64,000 bases of DNA. Source: Gracilaria gracilis (lineage: Eukaryota; Rhodophyta; Florideophyceae; Gracilariales; Gracilariaceae). Shown piece by piece: positions 9,599 to 22,808 of the stretch. Location: NCBI GenBank assembly GCA_030374805.1, contig JARGSG010000248.1, forward strand, positions 62,001 through 126,000, written 5' to 3'. Position numbers and translations under genes: made by a program. How positions within the stretch are numbered: position 1 is the first letter of the stretch; each line of letters starts with the position of its first letter. Below the pieces are notes generated by a model. That model had not been told where the DNA came from. It did no database searches and worked only from the letters and a program-made list of their open reading frames with translations.

Positions 9599-11296
9599 TC
9601 AAGCATCCCAAACAATGTCCTTCTCCGTCACCGTAGCGCCTACGTCATCTTCGATCACAACCTTATCCACACCTTGCAGTTTCATCATTGCCTCTACAGC
9701 CTTGTCACGCGCAACACGGGACGCCGCAACACGGCGACGCTCCAGACGTGTCTCTCTCAGATGCTCAAACAAACTTTCACGACGCGGTGCCAATTCCACC
9801 AGACGACGGAGATCAGCTGCACTTTCGAAGCACCTCGAGCCAGTACTTCTCTGCTTCAGTGCCTTTAACACGTTCTCAGCCGTGAGATGACGACCGTATT
9901 GCGTACTGACCTTCACAGTGCCCGACTCTTCCACCTCACTCTCATTGACTAGAGATCGCGAGTTTATGAGAAACTTATCCACCAAGGCGAGCATCGTCAG
10001 TTTGTCACCTTCGCACTCCTTCTGAAGAAACACGGAGTCACGTACGGCCGATACACAAGGATACCCCTTCTCGTAGTCCCAGTTTCCAGTCCGACGGAAT
10101 CCGCTGCGAATGTTGGCGTAAACCAGAGATTCCGACAGCGCGGTGCTAACGGCGTCAGCGACATCAAATACGTCCAGAACAGACCTGGTTCGAGATAAGC
10201 GATGAATCTCACGCTGTATGAATGACTTATAGGAACGGAAGACGCCCACATCCAGGGGCTGTAAGATATGGCTCGTATGCGACGGCAAGGCGACGACAAT
10301 AATGCGATTGTCTCTAAGGTGCTGAAGTGTTCTGTACTGCAGATGCCCGGCGTAGCCATCCAGAAGAACCAAAAGGTACTTACCATTTCCGCGCAGTTCC
10401 TCCGTTTCCCTCACAAATTCCTTCGCCCAGTCCAAGAAAATCGCTTGGTCTACACCTGGGATCTCACGCTGGTAGAGGTAACACGGCGGTAAGAAATCAT
10501 GCAGCGTCTGAAGTTTTCCGTTCAGAAAGCGGTAATGAGCACGTTTCCCCCAAAACACTACAACTGGTTTCCAAGCCTTTCCATCAGCTGAGATAATGGG
10601 CATAACAGTAACACGGTCATTCGCACCTTTCACCCTGACACTCTTCTGAATCAACACAGAGTTCTTGCTTCCTATACCTTTGCGCAGGCTACGCCCCAGG
10701 ATTTTGTTGACGGAGATTCCAGATTCGTCAAGATTGAAGACACGCCGAGGATCTACGATGCAGAATCTATCGATCAGGGACTCTACCAACGCGAAATGTC
10801 TCGCGATCTTCTCCGGAGTGATATCCACACGGGAGTTTTCCACGATGCGCACGGACTTATACTGCAGCTTATGCCTTAAAATGAAGCGATCCAACCAACC
10901 CAACGAAGGCCGGTTGTCTTTGAAACCGATTTTAAGCTGCCGATCAATGTCCAGAGAAGACACGAAAGTTTGCACCAGATCCCTTATGCCAACCTTCGTG
11001 AGCGGTGTGTTGTTGCTGCAGAAATACTGCACTGATTGCACGATCCTGACTTCTTCCTCGTTTGTCAGAGCCGGAGGCCGCCCTTCACTTCTATAATGGA
11101 GAACGATTTCAGTATGATGAGATGGTTGTACTCCCGGATACGCCATAATCCAGGTTTTGTAGGCCTGTCGGATCCGCCACTCGGAAAGGTTGAACTTGGA
11201 TTGCAAGTCAAGAAAACTGGTGCTGTGAGCAAACCTCTCGAAGACGGCTCTTCGTAGCTCCTCGTGAATATCAGACACGGTTATATCGTCGGACAT
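9599..11296 (-). CDS. Transposase, DDE_1 superfamily, unit 4
   Basis: Intact 565-aa copy with the consensus protein sequence. It is the last unit carrying C at the polymorphic site 93 bp into the unit (plus strand); all units to its right carry G. The unit is exactly 2638 bp. Confidence 0.92.
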   Translation of the reverse strand: MSDDITVSDIHEELRRAVFERFAHSTSFLDLQSKFNLSEWRIRQAYKTWIMAYPGVQPSHHTEIVLHYRSEGRPPALTNEEEVRIVQSVQYFCSNNTPLTKVGIRDLVQTFVSSLDIDRQLKIGFKDNRPSLGWLDRFILRHKLQYKSVRIVENSRVDITPEKIARHFALVESLIDRFCIVDPRRVFNLDESGISVNKILGRSLRKGIGSKNSVLIQKSVRVKGANDRVTVMPIISADGKAWKPVVVFWGKRAHYRFLNGKLQTLHDFLPPCYLYQREIPGVDQAIFLDWAKEFVRETEELRGNGKYLLVLLDGYAGHLQYRTLQHLRDNRIIVVALPSHTSHILQPLDVGVFRSYKSFIQREIHRLSRTRSVLDVFDVADAVSTALSESLVYANIRSGFRRTGNWDYEKGYPCVSAVRDSVFLQKECEGDKLTMLALVDKFLINSRSLVNESEVEESGTVKVSTQYGRHLTAENVLKALKQRSTGSRCFESAADLRRLVELAPRRESLFEHLRETRLERRRVAASRVARDKAVEAMMKLQGVDKVVIEDDVGATVTEKDIVWDA

Positions 11297-12237
11297 CTTT
11301 CGCTAGTACAATGGTTTGGCTTCGCTTTCTTGGCGTTCGTCAGTGGTGTCCATCAGTGCGTTGGACGAAGTTGTGCTGTGATTTCGCCTTTTGTAGTTGT
11401 CGTCGGGCTGCCGATAGGGGGTTTTCTACTGCAATGAGTGTCGATGGGGGATTTGGCAATGGTGGCGTATGTGGTTCTGCGGATGTGGACTGAATTATGG
11501 CGTTTGTTCGATGTGGTTGACGGTTTTACATTTGTGAGGATGTACGGAACAATCTGCAGCGTTGTGTGCGCTAGCTGCCGCGAAGAGATTGTTCGAATAT
11601 GAATCTCCCGATATAGGTGACGCAATGGTGGAGGAATTTGATATTGGCCACGGCTTGTTTTGGATAATGGGACTGTTTCGTTTGCGCAATAACGTCCTGC
11701 TAAACAATGGCCATTGATTCGTTTGGATGTGTGGACTGTTTGTTTTGTAAACGTTTGACGACACTGCTCTCTCGGAAGATTACTCGAGAGAAGAGACATC
11801 CTCCGGTACTGGATTGCGTGCGTTTTCGTCATATGAATCTGCTACCATTGGCTAGACGGCGGAAGGTGACTGTTCTGCTAAGGGGTGGTGTCGCTCAAAG
11901 ATATCGACTCATTAGTTTTAGAGAAGGACGATGTACTGTCGTGGTCGTCACAGACATGAAGCAGCCTGTGGCGAAGAAAGGGCCTTCACCATATCGGTTA
12001 TGAAAGGAGGAATTAAAATTTTTGCGAGGAGTTTGAGGGAGTTCTGTTAGCTAGAACTCTCAGCTTCCTAATGAGAGCGGGCGCGTGGTGCAAAAGCTAA
12101 AGACGCAATCTTCGCCCGCTCTTGAGACTACCACTTGAAGGATCATCATAAACGCATATAACTCAAACACTATGGCGTCAATACAACACCTAAAACCACA
12201 TAAATATTTGAGACACATCTCCTGAACCTAAGACATC

Positions 12238-13942
12238 TCAAGCATCCCAAACAATGTCCTTCTCCGTCACCGTAGCGGCCTACGTCATCTTCGATCACAA
12301 CCTTATCCAACACCTTGCAGTTTCATCATTGCCTCTACAGCCTTGTCACGCGCAACACGGGACGCCGCAACACGGCGACGCTCCAGACGTGTCTCTCTCA
12401 GATGCTCAAACAAACTTTCACGACGCGGTGCCAATTCCACCAGACGACGGAGATCAGCTGCACTTTCGAAGCACCTCGAGCCAGTACTTCTCTGCTTCAG
12501 TGCCTTTAACACGTTCTCAGCCGTGAGATGACGACCGTATTGCGTACTGACCTTCACAGTGCCCGACTCTTCCACCTCACTCTCATTGACTAGAGATCGC
12601 GAGTTTATGAGAAACTTATCCACCAAGGCGAGCATCGTCAGTTTGTCACCTTCGCACTCCTTCTGAAGAAACACGGAGTCACGTACGGCCGATACACAAG
12701 GATACCCCTTCTCGTAGTCCCAGTTTCCAGTCCGACGGAATCCGCTGCGAATGTTGGCGTAAACCAGAGATTCCGACAGCGCGGTGCTAACGGCGTCAGC
12801 GACATCAAATACGTCCAGAACAGACCTGGTTCGAGATAAGCGATGAATCTCACGCTGTATTGAAATTACTTATAGGAACGGAAGACGCCCACATCCAGGG
12901 GCTGTAAGATATGGCTCGTATGCGACGGCAAGGCGACGACAATAATGCGATTGTCTCTAAGGTGCTGAAGTGTTCTGTACTGCAGATGCCCGGCGTAGCC
13001 ATCCAGAAGAACCAAAAGGTACTTACCATTTCCGCGCAGATCCTCCGTTTCCCTCACAAATTCCTTCGCCCAGTCCAAGAAAATCGCTTGGTCTACACCT
13101 GGGATCTCACGCTGGTAGAGGTAACACGGCGGTAAGAAATCATAGCAGCGTCTGAAGTTTTCCGTTCAGAAAGCGGTAATGAGCACGTTTCCCCCCAAAA
13201 CACTACAACTGGTTTCCAAGCCTTTCCATCAGCTGAGATAATGGGCATAACAGTAACACGGTCATTCGCACCTTTCACCCTGACACTCTTCTGAATCAAC
13301 ACAGAGTTTCTTGCTTCCTATACCTTTGCGCAGGCTACGCCCCAGGATTTTGTTGACGGAGATTCCAGATTCGTCAAGATTGAAGACACGCCGAGGATCT
13401 ACGATGCAGAATCTATCGATCAGGGACTCTACCAACGCGAAATGTCTCGCGATCTTCTCCGGAGTGATATCCACACGGGAGTTTTCCACGATGCGCACGG
13501 ACTTATACTGCAGCTTATGCCTTAAAATGAAGCGATCCAACCAACCCAACGAAGGCCGGTTGTCTTTGAAACCGATTTTAAGCTGCCGATCAATGTCCAG
13601 AGAAGACACGAAAGTTTGCACCAGATCCCTTATGCCAACCTTCGTGAGCGGTGTGTTGTTGCTGCAGAAATACTGCACTGATTGCACGATCCTGACTTCT
13701 TCCTCGTTTGTCAGAGCCGGAGGCCGCCCTTCACTTCTATAATGGAGAACGATTTCAGTATGATGAGATGGTTGTACTCCCGGATACGCCATAATCCAGG
13801 TTTTGTAGGCCTGTCGGATCCGCCACTCGGAAAGGTTGAACTTGGATTGCAAGTCAAGAAAACTGGTGCTGTGAGCAAACCTCTCGAAGACGGCTCTTCG
13901 TAGCTCCTCGTGAATATCAGACACGGTTATATCGTCGGACAT
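12238..13942 (-). pseudogene. Transposase, DDE_1 superfamily, unit 5, multiple frameshifts (probably sequencing errors)
   Basis: Same transposase, but the frame is broken repeatedly: single extra bases near 12277, 12309, 13144, 13192 and 13308 and a two-base change cluster near 12857-12868. The whole unit is 12 bp too long, with further extra bases outside the gene near 12181, 14018, 14373, 14387 and 14679. Open pieces remain at 13262-13942 (N-terminal 226 codons), 12866-13078 (catalytic middle) and 12303-12674 (C-terminal part). Apart from two altered positions (12857-12868 and a T-to-A at 13040), everything matches the consensus. An almost pure insertion pattern is typical of raw long reads, so the gene may be intact in the real genome. 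Confidence 0.8.
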
Positions 13943-14886
13943 CTTTCGCTAGTACAATGGTTTGGCTTCGCTTTCTTGGCGTTCGTCAGTGGTGTCCATC
14001 AGTGCGTTGGACGAAGTTTGTGCTGTGATTTCGCCTTTTGTAGTTGTCGTCGGGCTGCCGATAGGGGGTTTTCTACTGCAATGAGTGTCGATGGGGGATT
14101 TGGCAATGGTGGCGTATGTGGTTCTGCGGATGTGGACTGAATTATGGCGTTTGTTCGATGTGGTTGACGGTTTTACATTTGTGAGGATGTACGGAACAAT
14201 CTGCAGCGTTGTGTGCGCTAGCTGCCGCGAAGAGATTGTTCGAATATGAATCTCCCGATATAGGTGACGCAATGGTGGAGGAATTTGATATTGGCCACGG
14301 CTTGTTTTGGATAATGGGACTGTTTCGTTTGCGCAATAACGTCCTGCTAAACAATGGCCATTGATTCGTTTGGGATGTGTGGACTGTTTTGTTTTGTAAA
14401 CGTTTGACGACACTGCTCTCTCGGAAGATTACTCGAGAGAAGAGACATCCTCCGGTACTGGATTGCGTGCGTTTTCGTCATATGAATCTGCTACCATTGG
14501 CTAGACGGCGGAAGGTGACTGTTCTGCTAAGGGGTGGTGTCGCTCAAAGATATCGACTCATTAGTTTTAGAGAAGGACGATGTACTGTCGTGGTCGTCAC
14601 AGACATGAAGCAGCCTGTGGCGAAGAAAGGGCCTTCACCATATCGGTTATGAAAGGAGGAATTAAAATTTTTGCGAGGTAGTTTGAGGGAGTTCTGTTAG
14701 CTAGAACTCTCAGCTTCCTAATGAGAGCGGGCGCGTGGTGCAAAAGCTAAAGACGCAATCTTCGCCCGCTCTTGAGACTACCACTTGAAGGATCATCATA
14801 AACGCATATAACTCAAACACTATGGCGTCATACAACACCTAAAACCACATAAATATTTGAGACACATCTCCTGAACCTAAGACATC

Positions 14887-16590
14887 TCAAGCATCCCAAA
14901 CAATGTCCTTCTCCGTCACCGTAGCGCCTACGTCATCTTCGATCACAACCTTATCCACACCTTGCAGTTTCATCATTGCCCTCTACAGCCTTGTCACGCG
15001 CAACACGGGACGCCGCAACACGGCGACGCTCCAGGACGTGTCTCTCTCAGATGCTCAAACAAACTTTCACGACGCGGTGCCAATTCCACCAGACGACGGA
15101 GATCAGCTGCACTTTCGAAGCACCTCGAGCCAGTACTTCTCTGCTTCAGTGCCTTTAACACGTTCTCAGCCGTGAGATGACGACCGTATTGCGTACTGAC
15201 CTTCACAGTGCCCGACTCTTCCACCTCACTCTCATTGACTAGAGATCGCGAGTTTATGAGAAACTTATCCACCAAGGCGAGCATCGTCAGTTTGTCACCT
15301 TCGCACTCCTTCTGAAGAAACACGGAGTCACGTACGGCCGATACACAAGGATACCCCTTCTCGTAGTCCCAGTTTCCAGTCCGACGGAATCCGCTGCGAA
15401 TGTTGGCGTAAACCAGAGATTCCGACAGCGCGGTGCTAACGGCGTCAGCGACATCAAATACGTCCAGAACAGACCTGGTTCGAGATAAGCGATGAATCTC
15501 ACGCTGTATGAATGACTTATAGGAACGGAAGACGCCCACATCCAGGGGCTGTAAGATATGGCTCGTATGCGACGGCAAGGCGACGACAATAATGCGATTG
15601 TCTCTAAGGTGCTGAAGTGTTCTGTACTGCAGATGCCCGGCGTAGCCATCCAGAAGAACCAAAAGGTACTTACCATTTCCGCGCAGTTCCTCCGTTTCCC
15701 TCACAAATTCCTTCGCCCCAGTCCAAGAAAATCGCTTTGGTCTACACCTGGGATCTCACGCTGGTAGAGGTAACACGGCGGTAAGAAATCATGCAGCGTC
15801 TGAAGTTTTCCGTTCAGAAAGCGGTAATGAGCACGTTTCCCCCCAAAACACTACAACTGGTTTCCAAGCCTTTCCATCAGCTGAGATAATGGGCATAACA
15901 GTAACACGGTCATTCGCACCTTTCTACCCTGACACTCTTCTGAATCAACACAGAGTTCTTGCTTCCTATACCTTTGCGCAGGCTACGCCCCAGGATTTTG
16001 TTGACGGAGATTCCAGATTCGTCAAGATTGAAGACACGCCGAGGATCTACGATGCAGAATCTATCGATCAGGGACTCTACCAACGCGAAATGTCTCGCGA
16101 TCTTCTCCGGAGTGATATCCACACGGGAGTTTTCCACGATGCGCACGGACTTATACTGCAGCTTATGCCTTAAAATGAAGCGATCCAACCAACCCAACGA
16201 AGGCCGGTTGTCTTTGAAACCGATTTTAAGCTGCCGATCAATGTCCAGAGAAGACACGAAAGTTTGCACCAGATCCCTTATGCCAACCTTCGTGAGCGGT
16301 GTGTTGTTGCTGCAGAAATACTGCACTGATTGCACGATCCTGACTTCTTCCTCGTTTGTCAGAGCCGGAGGCCGCCCTTCACTTCTATAATGGAGAACGA
16401 TTTCAGTATGATGAGATGGTTGTACTCCCGGATACGCCATAATCCAGGTTTTGTAGGCCTGTCGGATCCGCCACTCGGAAAGGTTGAACTTGGATTGCAA
16501 GTCAAGAAAACTGGTGCTGTGAGCAAACCTCTCGAAGACGGCTCTTCGTAGCTCCTCGTGAATATCAGACACGGTTATATCGTCGGACAT
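14887..16590 (-). pseudogene. Transposase, DDE_1 superfamily, unit 6, six insertions (probably sequencing errors)
   Basis: Same transposase with six single-base insertions and no other differences. They lie near 14981, 15034, 15717, 15736, 15842 and 15925, mostly at short homopolymers such as runs of C. The N-terminal 219 codons and a ~230-codon C-terminal piece starting inside the catalytic core stay open. As with unit 5, the insertion-only pattern suggests unpolished sequence and not biological loss of function. Confidence 0.8.
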
Positions 16591-17530
16591 CTTTCGCTAG
16601 TACAATGGTTTGGCTTCGCTTTCTTGGCGTTCGTCAGTGGTGTCCATCAGTGCGTTGGACGAAGTTGTGCTGTGATTTCGCCTTTTGTAGTTGTCGTCGG
16701 GCTGCCGATAGGGGGTTTTCTACTGCAATGAGTGTCGATGGGGGATTTGGCAATGGTGGCGTATGTGGTTCTGCGGATGTGGACTGAATTATGGCGTTTG
16801 TTCGATGTGGTTGACGGTTTTACATTTGTGAGGATGTACGGAACAATCTGCAGCGTTGTGTGCGCTAGCTGCCGCGAAGAGATTGTTCGAATATGAATCT
16901 CCCGATATAGGTGACGCAATGGTGGAGGAATTTGATATTGGCCACGGCTTGTTTTGGATAATGGGACTGTTTCGTTTGCGCAATAACGTCCTGCTAAACA
17001 ATGGCCATTGATTCGTTTGGATGTGTGGACTGTTTGTTTTGTAAACGTTTGACGACACTGCTCTCTCGGAAGATTACTCGAGAGAAGAGACATCCTCCGG
17101 TACTGGATTGCGTGCGTTTTCGTCATATGAATCTGCTACCATTGGCTAGACGGCGGAAGGTGACTGTTCTGCTAAGGGGTGGTGTCGCTCAAAGATATCG
17201 ACTCATTAGTTTTAGAGAAGGACGATGTACTGTCGTGGTCGTCACAGACATGAAGCAGCCTGTGGCGAAGAAAGGGCCTTCACCATATCGGTTATGAAAG
17301 GAGGAATTAAAATTTTTGCGAGGAGTTTGAGGGAGTTCTGTTAGCTAGAACTCTCAGCTTCCTAATGAGAGCGGGCGCGTGGTGCAAAAGCTAAAGACGC
17401 AATCTTCGCCCGCTCTTGAGACTACCACTTGAAGGATCATCATAAACGCATATAACTCAAACACTATGGCGTCATACAACACCTAAAACCACATAAATAT
17501 TTGAGACACATCTCCTGAACCTAAGACATC

Positions 17531-19230
17531 TCAAGCATCCCAAACAATGTCCTTCTCCGTCACCGTAGCGCCTACGTCATCTTCGATCACAACCTTATCC
17601 ACACCTTGCAGTTTCATCATTGCCTCTACAGCCTTGTCACGCGCAACACGGGACGCCGCAACACGGCGACGCTCCAGACGTGTCTCTCTCAGATGCTCAA
17701 ACAAACTTTCACGACGCGGTGCCAATTCCACCAGACGACGGAGATCAGCTGCACTTTCGAAGCACCTCGAGCCAGTACTTCTCTGCTTCAGTGCCTTTAA
17801 CACGTTCTCAGCCGTGAGATGACGACCGTATTGCGTACTGACCTTCACAGTGCCCGACTCTTCCACCTCACTCTCATTGACTAGAGATCGCGAGTTTATG
17901 AGAAACTTATCCACCAAGGCGAGCATCGTCAGTTTGTCACCTTCGCACTCCTTCTGAAGAAACACGGAGTCACGTACGGCCGATACACAAGGATACCCCT
18001 TCTCGTAGTCCCAGTTTCCAGTCCGACGGAATCCGCTGCGAATGTTGGCGTAAACCAGAGATTCCGACAGCGCGGTGCTAACGGCGTCAGCGACATCAAA
18101 TACGTCCAGAACAGACCTGGTTCGAGATAAGCGATGAATCTCACGCTGTATGAATGACTTATAGGAACGGAAGACGCCCACATCCAGGGGCTGTAAGATA
18201 TGGCTCGTATGCGACGGCAAGGCGACGACAATAATGCGATTGTCTCTAAGGTGCTGAAGTGTTCTGTACTGCAGATGCCCGGCGTAGCCATCCAGAAGAA
18301 CCAAAAGGTACTTACCATTTCCGCGCAGTTCCTCCGTTTCCCTCACAAATTCCTTCGCCCAGTCCAAGAAAATCGCTTGGTCTACACCTGGGATCTCACG
18401 CTGGTAGAGGTAACACGGCGGTAAGAAATCATGCAGCGTCTGAAGTTTTCCGTTCAGAAAGCGGTAATGAGCACGTTTCCCCCAAAACACTACAACTGGT
18501 TTCCAAGCCTTTCTCATCAGCTGAGATAATGGGCATAACAGTAACACGGACATTCGCACCTTTCACCCTGACACTCTTCTGAATCAACACAGAGTTCTTG
18601 CTTCCTATACCTTTGCGCAGGCTACGCCCCAGGATTTTGTTGACGGAGATTCCAGATTCGTCAAGATTGAAGACACGCCGAGGATCTACGATGCAGAATC
18701 TATCGATCAGGGACTCTACCAACGCGAAATGTCTCGCGATCTTCTCCGGAGTGATATCCACACGGGAGTTTTCCACGATGCGCACGGACTTATACTGCAG
18801 CTTATGCCCTTAAAATGAAGCGATCCAACCAACCCAACGAAGGCCGGTTGTCTTTGAAACCGATTTTAAGCTGCCGATCAATGTCCAGAGAAGACACGAA
18901 AGTTTGCACCAGATCCCTTATGCCAACCTTCGTGAGCGGTGTGTTGTTGCTGCAGAAATACTGCACTGATTGCACGATCCTGACTTCTTCCTCGTTTGTC
19001 AGAGCCGGAGGCCGCCCTTCACTTCTATAATGGAGAACGATTTCAGTATGATGAGATGGTTGTACTCCCGGATACGCCATAATCCAGGTTTTGTAGGCCT
19101 GTCGGATCCGCCACTCGGAAAGGTTGAACTTGGATTGCAAGTCAAGAAAACTGGTGCTGTGAGCAAACCTCTCGAAGACGGCTCTTCGTAGCTCCTCGTG
19201 AATATCAGACACGGTTATATCGTCGGACAT
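17531..19230 (-). pseudogene. Transposase, DDE_1 superfamily, unit 7, two insertions (probably sequencing errors)
   Basis: Same transposase with one extra base near 18514 and one near 18807, plus a T-to-A substitution near 18550. The N-terminal 142 codons (18802-19230), a middle piece and the C-terminal 330 codons are open in different frames. The last extra base at about 18807 marks the end of the error-rich segment; sequence to its right returns to the consensus. Confidence 0.8.
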
Positions 19231-20170
19231 CTTTCGCTAGTACAATGGTTTGGCTTCGCTTTCTTGGCGTTCGTCAGTGGTGTCCATCAGTGCGTTGGAC
19301 GAAGTTGTGCTGTGATTTCGCCTTTTGTAGTTGTCGTCGGGCTGCCGATAGGGGGTTTTCTACTGCAATGAGTGTCGATGGGGGATTTGGCAATGGTGGC
19401 GTATGTGGTTCTGCGGATGTGGACTGAATTATGGCGTTTGTTCGATGTGGTTGACGGTTTTACATTTGTGAGGATGTACGGAACAATCTGCAGCGTTGTG
19501 TGCGCTAGCTGCCGCGAAGAGATTGTTCGAATATGAATCTCCCGATATAGGTGACGCAATGGTGGAGGAATTTGATATTGGCCACGGCTTGTTTTGGATA
19601 ATGGGACTGTTTCGTTTGCGCAATAACGTCCTGCTAAACAATGGCCATTGATTCGTTTGGATGTGTGGACTGTTTGTTTTGTAAACGTTTGACGACACTG
19701 CTCTCTCGGAAGATTACTCGAGAGAAGAGACATCCTCCGGTACTGGATTGCGTGCGTTTTCGTCATATGAATCTGCTACCATTGGCTAGACGGCGGAAGG
19801 TGACTGTTCTGCTAAGGGGTGGTGTCGCTCAAAGATATCGACTCATTAGTTTTAGAGAAGGACGATGTACTGTCGTGGTCGTCACAGACATGAAGCAGCC
19901 TGTGGCGAAGAAAGGGCCTTCACCATATCGGTTATGAAAGGAGGAATTAAAATTTTTGCGAGGAGTTTGAGGGAGTTCTGTTAGCTAGAACTCTCAGCTT
20001 CCTAATGAGAGCGGGCGCGTGGTGCAAAAGCTAAAGACGCAATCTTCGCCCGCTCTTGAGACTACCACTTGAAGGATCATCATAAACGCATATAACTCAA
20101 ACACTATGGCGTCATACAACACCTAAAACCACATAAATATTTGAGACACATCTCCTGAACCTAAGACATC

Positions 20171-21868
20171 TCAAGCATCCCAAACAATGTCCTTCTCCGT
20201 CACCGTAGCGCCTACGTCATCTTCGATCACAACCTTATCCACACCTTGCAGTTTCATCATTGCCTCTACAGCCTTGTCACGCGCAACACGGGACGCCGCA
20301 ACACGGCGACGCTCCAGACGTGTCTCTCTCAGATGCTCAAACAAACTTTCACGACGCGGTGCCAATTCCACCAGACGACGGAGATCAGCTGCACTTTCGA
20401 AGCACCTCGAGCCAGTACTTCTCTGCTTCAGTGCCTTTAACACGTTCTCAGCCGTGAGATGACGACCGTATTGCGTACTGACCTTCACAGTGCCCGACTC
20501 TTCCACCTCACTCTCATTGACTAGAGATCGCGAGTTTATGAGAAACTTATCCACCAAGGCGAGCATCGTCAGTTTGTCACCTTCGCACTCCTTCTGAAGA
20601 AACACGGAGTCACGTACGGCCGATACACAAGGATACCCCTTCTCGTAGTCCCAGTTTCCAGTCCGACGGAATCCGCTGCGAATGTTGGCGTAAACCAGAG
20701 ATTCCGACAGCGCGGTGCTAACGGCGTCAGCGACATCAAATACGTCCAGAACAGACCTGGTTCGAGATAAGCGATGAATCTCACGCTGTATGAATGACTT
20801 ATAGGAACGGAAGACGCCCACATCCAGGGGCTGTAAGATATGGCTCGTATGCGACGGCAAGGCGACGACAATAATGCGATTGTCTCTAAGGTGCTGAAGT
20901 GTTCTGTACTGCAGATGCCCGGCGTAGCCATCCAGAAGAACCAAAAGGTACTTACCATTTCCGCGCAGTTCCTCCGTTTCCCTCACAAATTCCTTCGCCC
21001 AGTCCAAGAAAATCGCTTGGTCTACACCTGGGATCTCACGCTGGTAGAGGTAACACGGCGGTAAGAAATCATGCAGCGTCTGAAGTTTTCCGTTCAGAAA
21101 GCGGTAATGAGCACGTTTCCCCCAAAACACTACAACTGGTTTCCAAGCCTTTCCATCAGCTGAGATAATGGGCATAACAGTAACACGGTCATTCGCACCT
21201 TTCACCCTGACACTCTTCTGAATCAACACAGAGTTCTTGCTTCCTATACCTTTGCGCAGGCTACGCCCCAGGATTTTGTTGACGGAGATTCCAGATTCGT
21301 CAAGATTGAAGACACGCCGAGGATCTACGATGCAGAATCTATCGATCAGGGACTCTACCAACGCGAAATGTCTCGCGATCTTCTCCGGAGTGATATCCAC
21401 ACGGGAGTTTTCCACGATGCGCACGGACTTATACTGCAGCTTATGCCTTAAAATGAAGCGATCCAACCAACCCAACGAAGGCCGGTTGTCTTTGAAACCG
21501 ATTTTAAGCTGCCGATCAATGTCCAGAGAAGACACGAAAGTTTGCACCAGATCCCTTATGCCAACCTTCGTGAGCGGTGTGTTGTTGCTGCAGAAATACT
21601 GCACTGATTGCACGATCCTGACTTCTTCCTCGTTTGTCAGAGCCGGAGGCCGCCCTTCACTTCTATAATGGAGAACGATTTCAGTATGATGAGATGGTTG
21701 TACTCCCGGATACGCCATAATCCAGGTTTTGTAGGCCTGTCGGATCCGCCACTCGGAAAGGTTGAACTTGGATTGCAAGTCAAGAAAACTGGTGCTGTGA
21801 GCAAACCTCTCGAAGACGGCTCTTCGTAGCTCCTCGTGAATATCAGACACGGTTATATCGTCGGACAT
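20171..21868 (-). CDS. Transposase, DDE_1 superfamily, unit 8
   Basis: Intact 565-aa copy with the consensus protein. Unit length is exactly 2638 bp. It combines G at the left-end polymorphism with A at the leader polymorphism, the same combination as units 5-7. Confidence 0.92.
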   Translation of the reverse strand: MSDDITVSDIHEELRRAVFERFAHSTSFLDLQSKFNLSEWRIRQAYKTWIMAYPGVQPSHHTEIVLHYRSEGRPPALTNEEEVRIVQSVQYFCSNNTPLTKVGIRDLVQTFVSSLDIDRQLKIGFKDNRPSLGWLDRFILRHKLQYKSVRIVENSRVDITPEKIARHFALVESLIDRFCIVDPRRVFNLDESGISVNKILGRSLRKGIGSKNSVLIQKSVRVKGANDRVTVMPIISADGKAWKPVVVFWGKRAHYRFLNGKLQTLHDFLPPCYLYQREIPGVDQAIFLDWAKEFVRETEELRGNGKYLLVLLDGYAGHLQYRTLQHLRDNRIIVVALPSHTSHILQPLDVGVFRSYKSFIQREIHRLSRTRSVLDVFDVADAVSTALSESLVYANIRSGFRRTGNWDYEKGYPCVSAVRDSVFLQKECEGDKLTMLALVDKFLINSRSLVNESEVEESGTVKVSTQYGRHLTAENVLKALKQRSTGSRCFESAADLRRLVELAPRRESLFEHLRETRLERRRVAASRVARDKAVEAMMKLQGVDKVVIEDDVGATVTEKDIVWDA

Positions 21869-22808
21869 CTTTCGCTAGTACAATGGTTTGGCTTCGCTTT
21901 CTTGGCGTTCGTCAGTGGTGTCCATCAGTGCGTTGGACGAAGTTGTGCTGTGATTTCGCCTTTTGTAGTTGTCGTCGGGCTGCCGATAGGGGGTTTTCTA
22001 CTGCAATGAGTGTCGATGGGGGATTTGGCAATGGTGGCGTATGTGGTTCTGCGGATGTGGACTGAATTATGGCGTTTGTTCGATGTGGTTGACGGTTTTA
22101 CATTTGTGAGGATGTACGGAACAATCTGCAGCGTTGTGTGCGCTAGCTGCCGCGAAGAGATTGTTCGAATATGAATCTCCCGATATAGGTGACGCAATGG
22201 TGGAGGAATTTGATATTGGCCACGGCTTGTTTTGGATAATGGGACTGTTTCGTTTGCGCAATAACGTCCTGCTAAACAATGGCCATTGATTCGTTTGGAT
22301 GTGTGGACTGTTTGTTTTGTAAACGTTTGACGACACTGCTCTCTCGGAAGATTACTCGAGAGAAGAGACATCCTCCGGTACTGGATTGCGTGCGTTTTCG
22401 TCATATGAATCTGCTACCATTGGCTAGACGGCGGAAGGTGACTGTTCTGCTAAGGGGTGGTGTCGCTCAAAGATATCGACTCATTAGTTTTAGAGAAGGA
22501 CGATGTACTGTCGTGGTCGTCACAGACATGAAGCAGCCTGTGGCGAAGAAAGGGCCTTCACCATATCGGTTATGAAAGGAGGAATTAAAATTTTTGCGAG
22601 GAGTTTGAGGGAGTTCTGTTAGCTAGAACTCTCAGCTTCCTAATGAGAGCGGGCGCGTGGTGCAAAAGCTAAAGACGCAATCTTCGCCCGCTCTTGAGAC
22701 TACCACTTGAAGGATCATCATAAACGCATATAACTCAAACACTATGGCGTCATACAACACCTAAAACCACATAAATATTTGAGACACATCTCCTGAACCT
22801 AAGACATC

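Noticed and set aside
12238-19230. Calling transposases of units 5-7 true decayed pseudogenes
   Set aside because: Nearly all differences are single-base insertions confined to one block. Sequencing error explains this better than decay.
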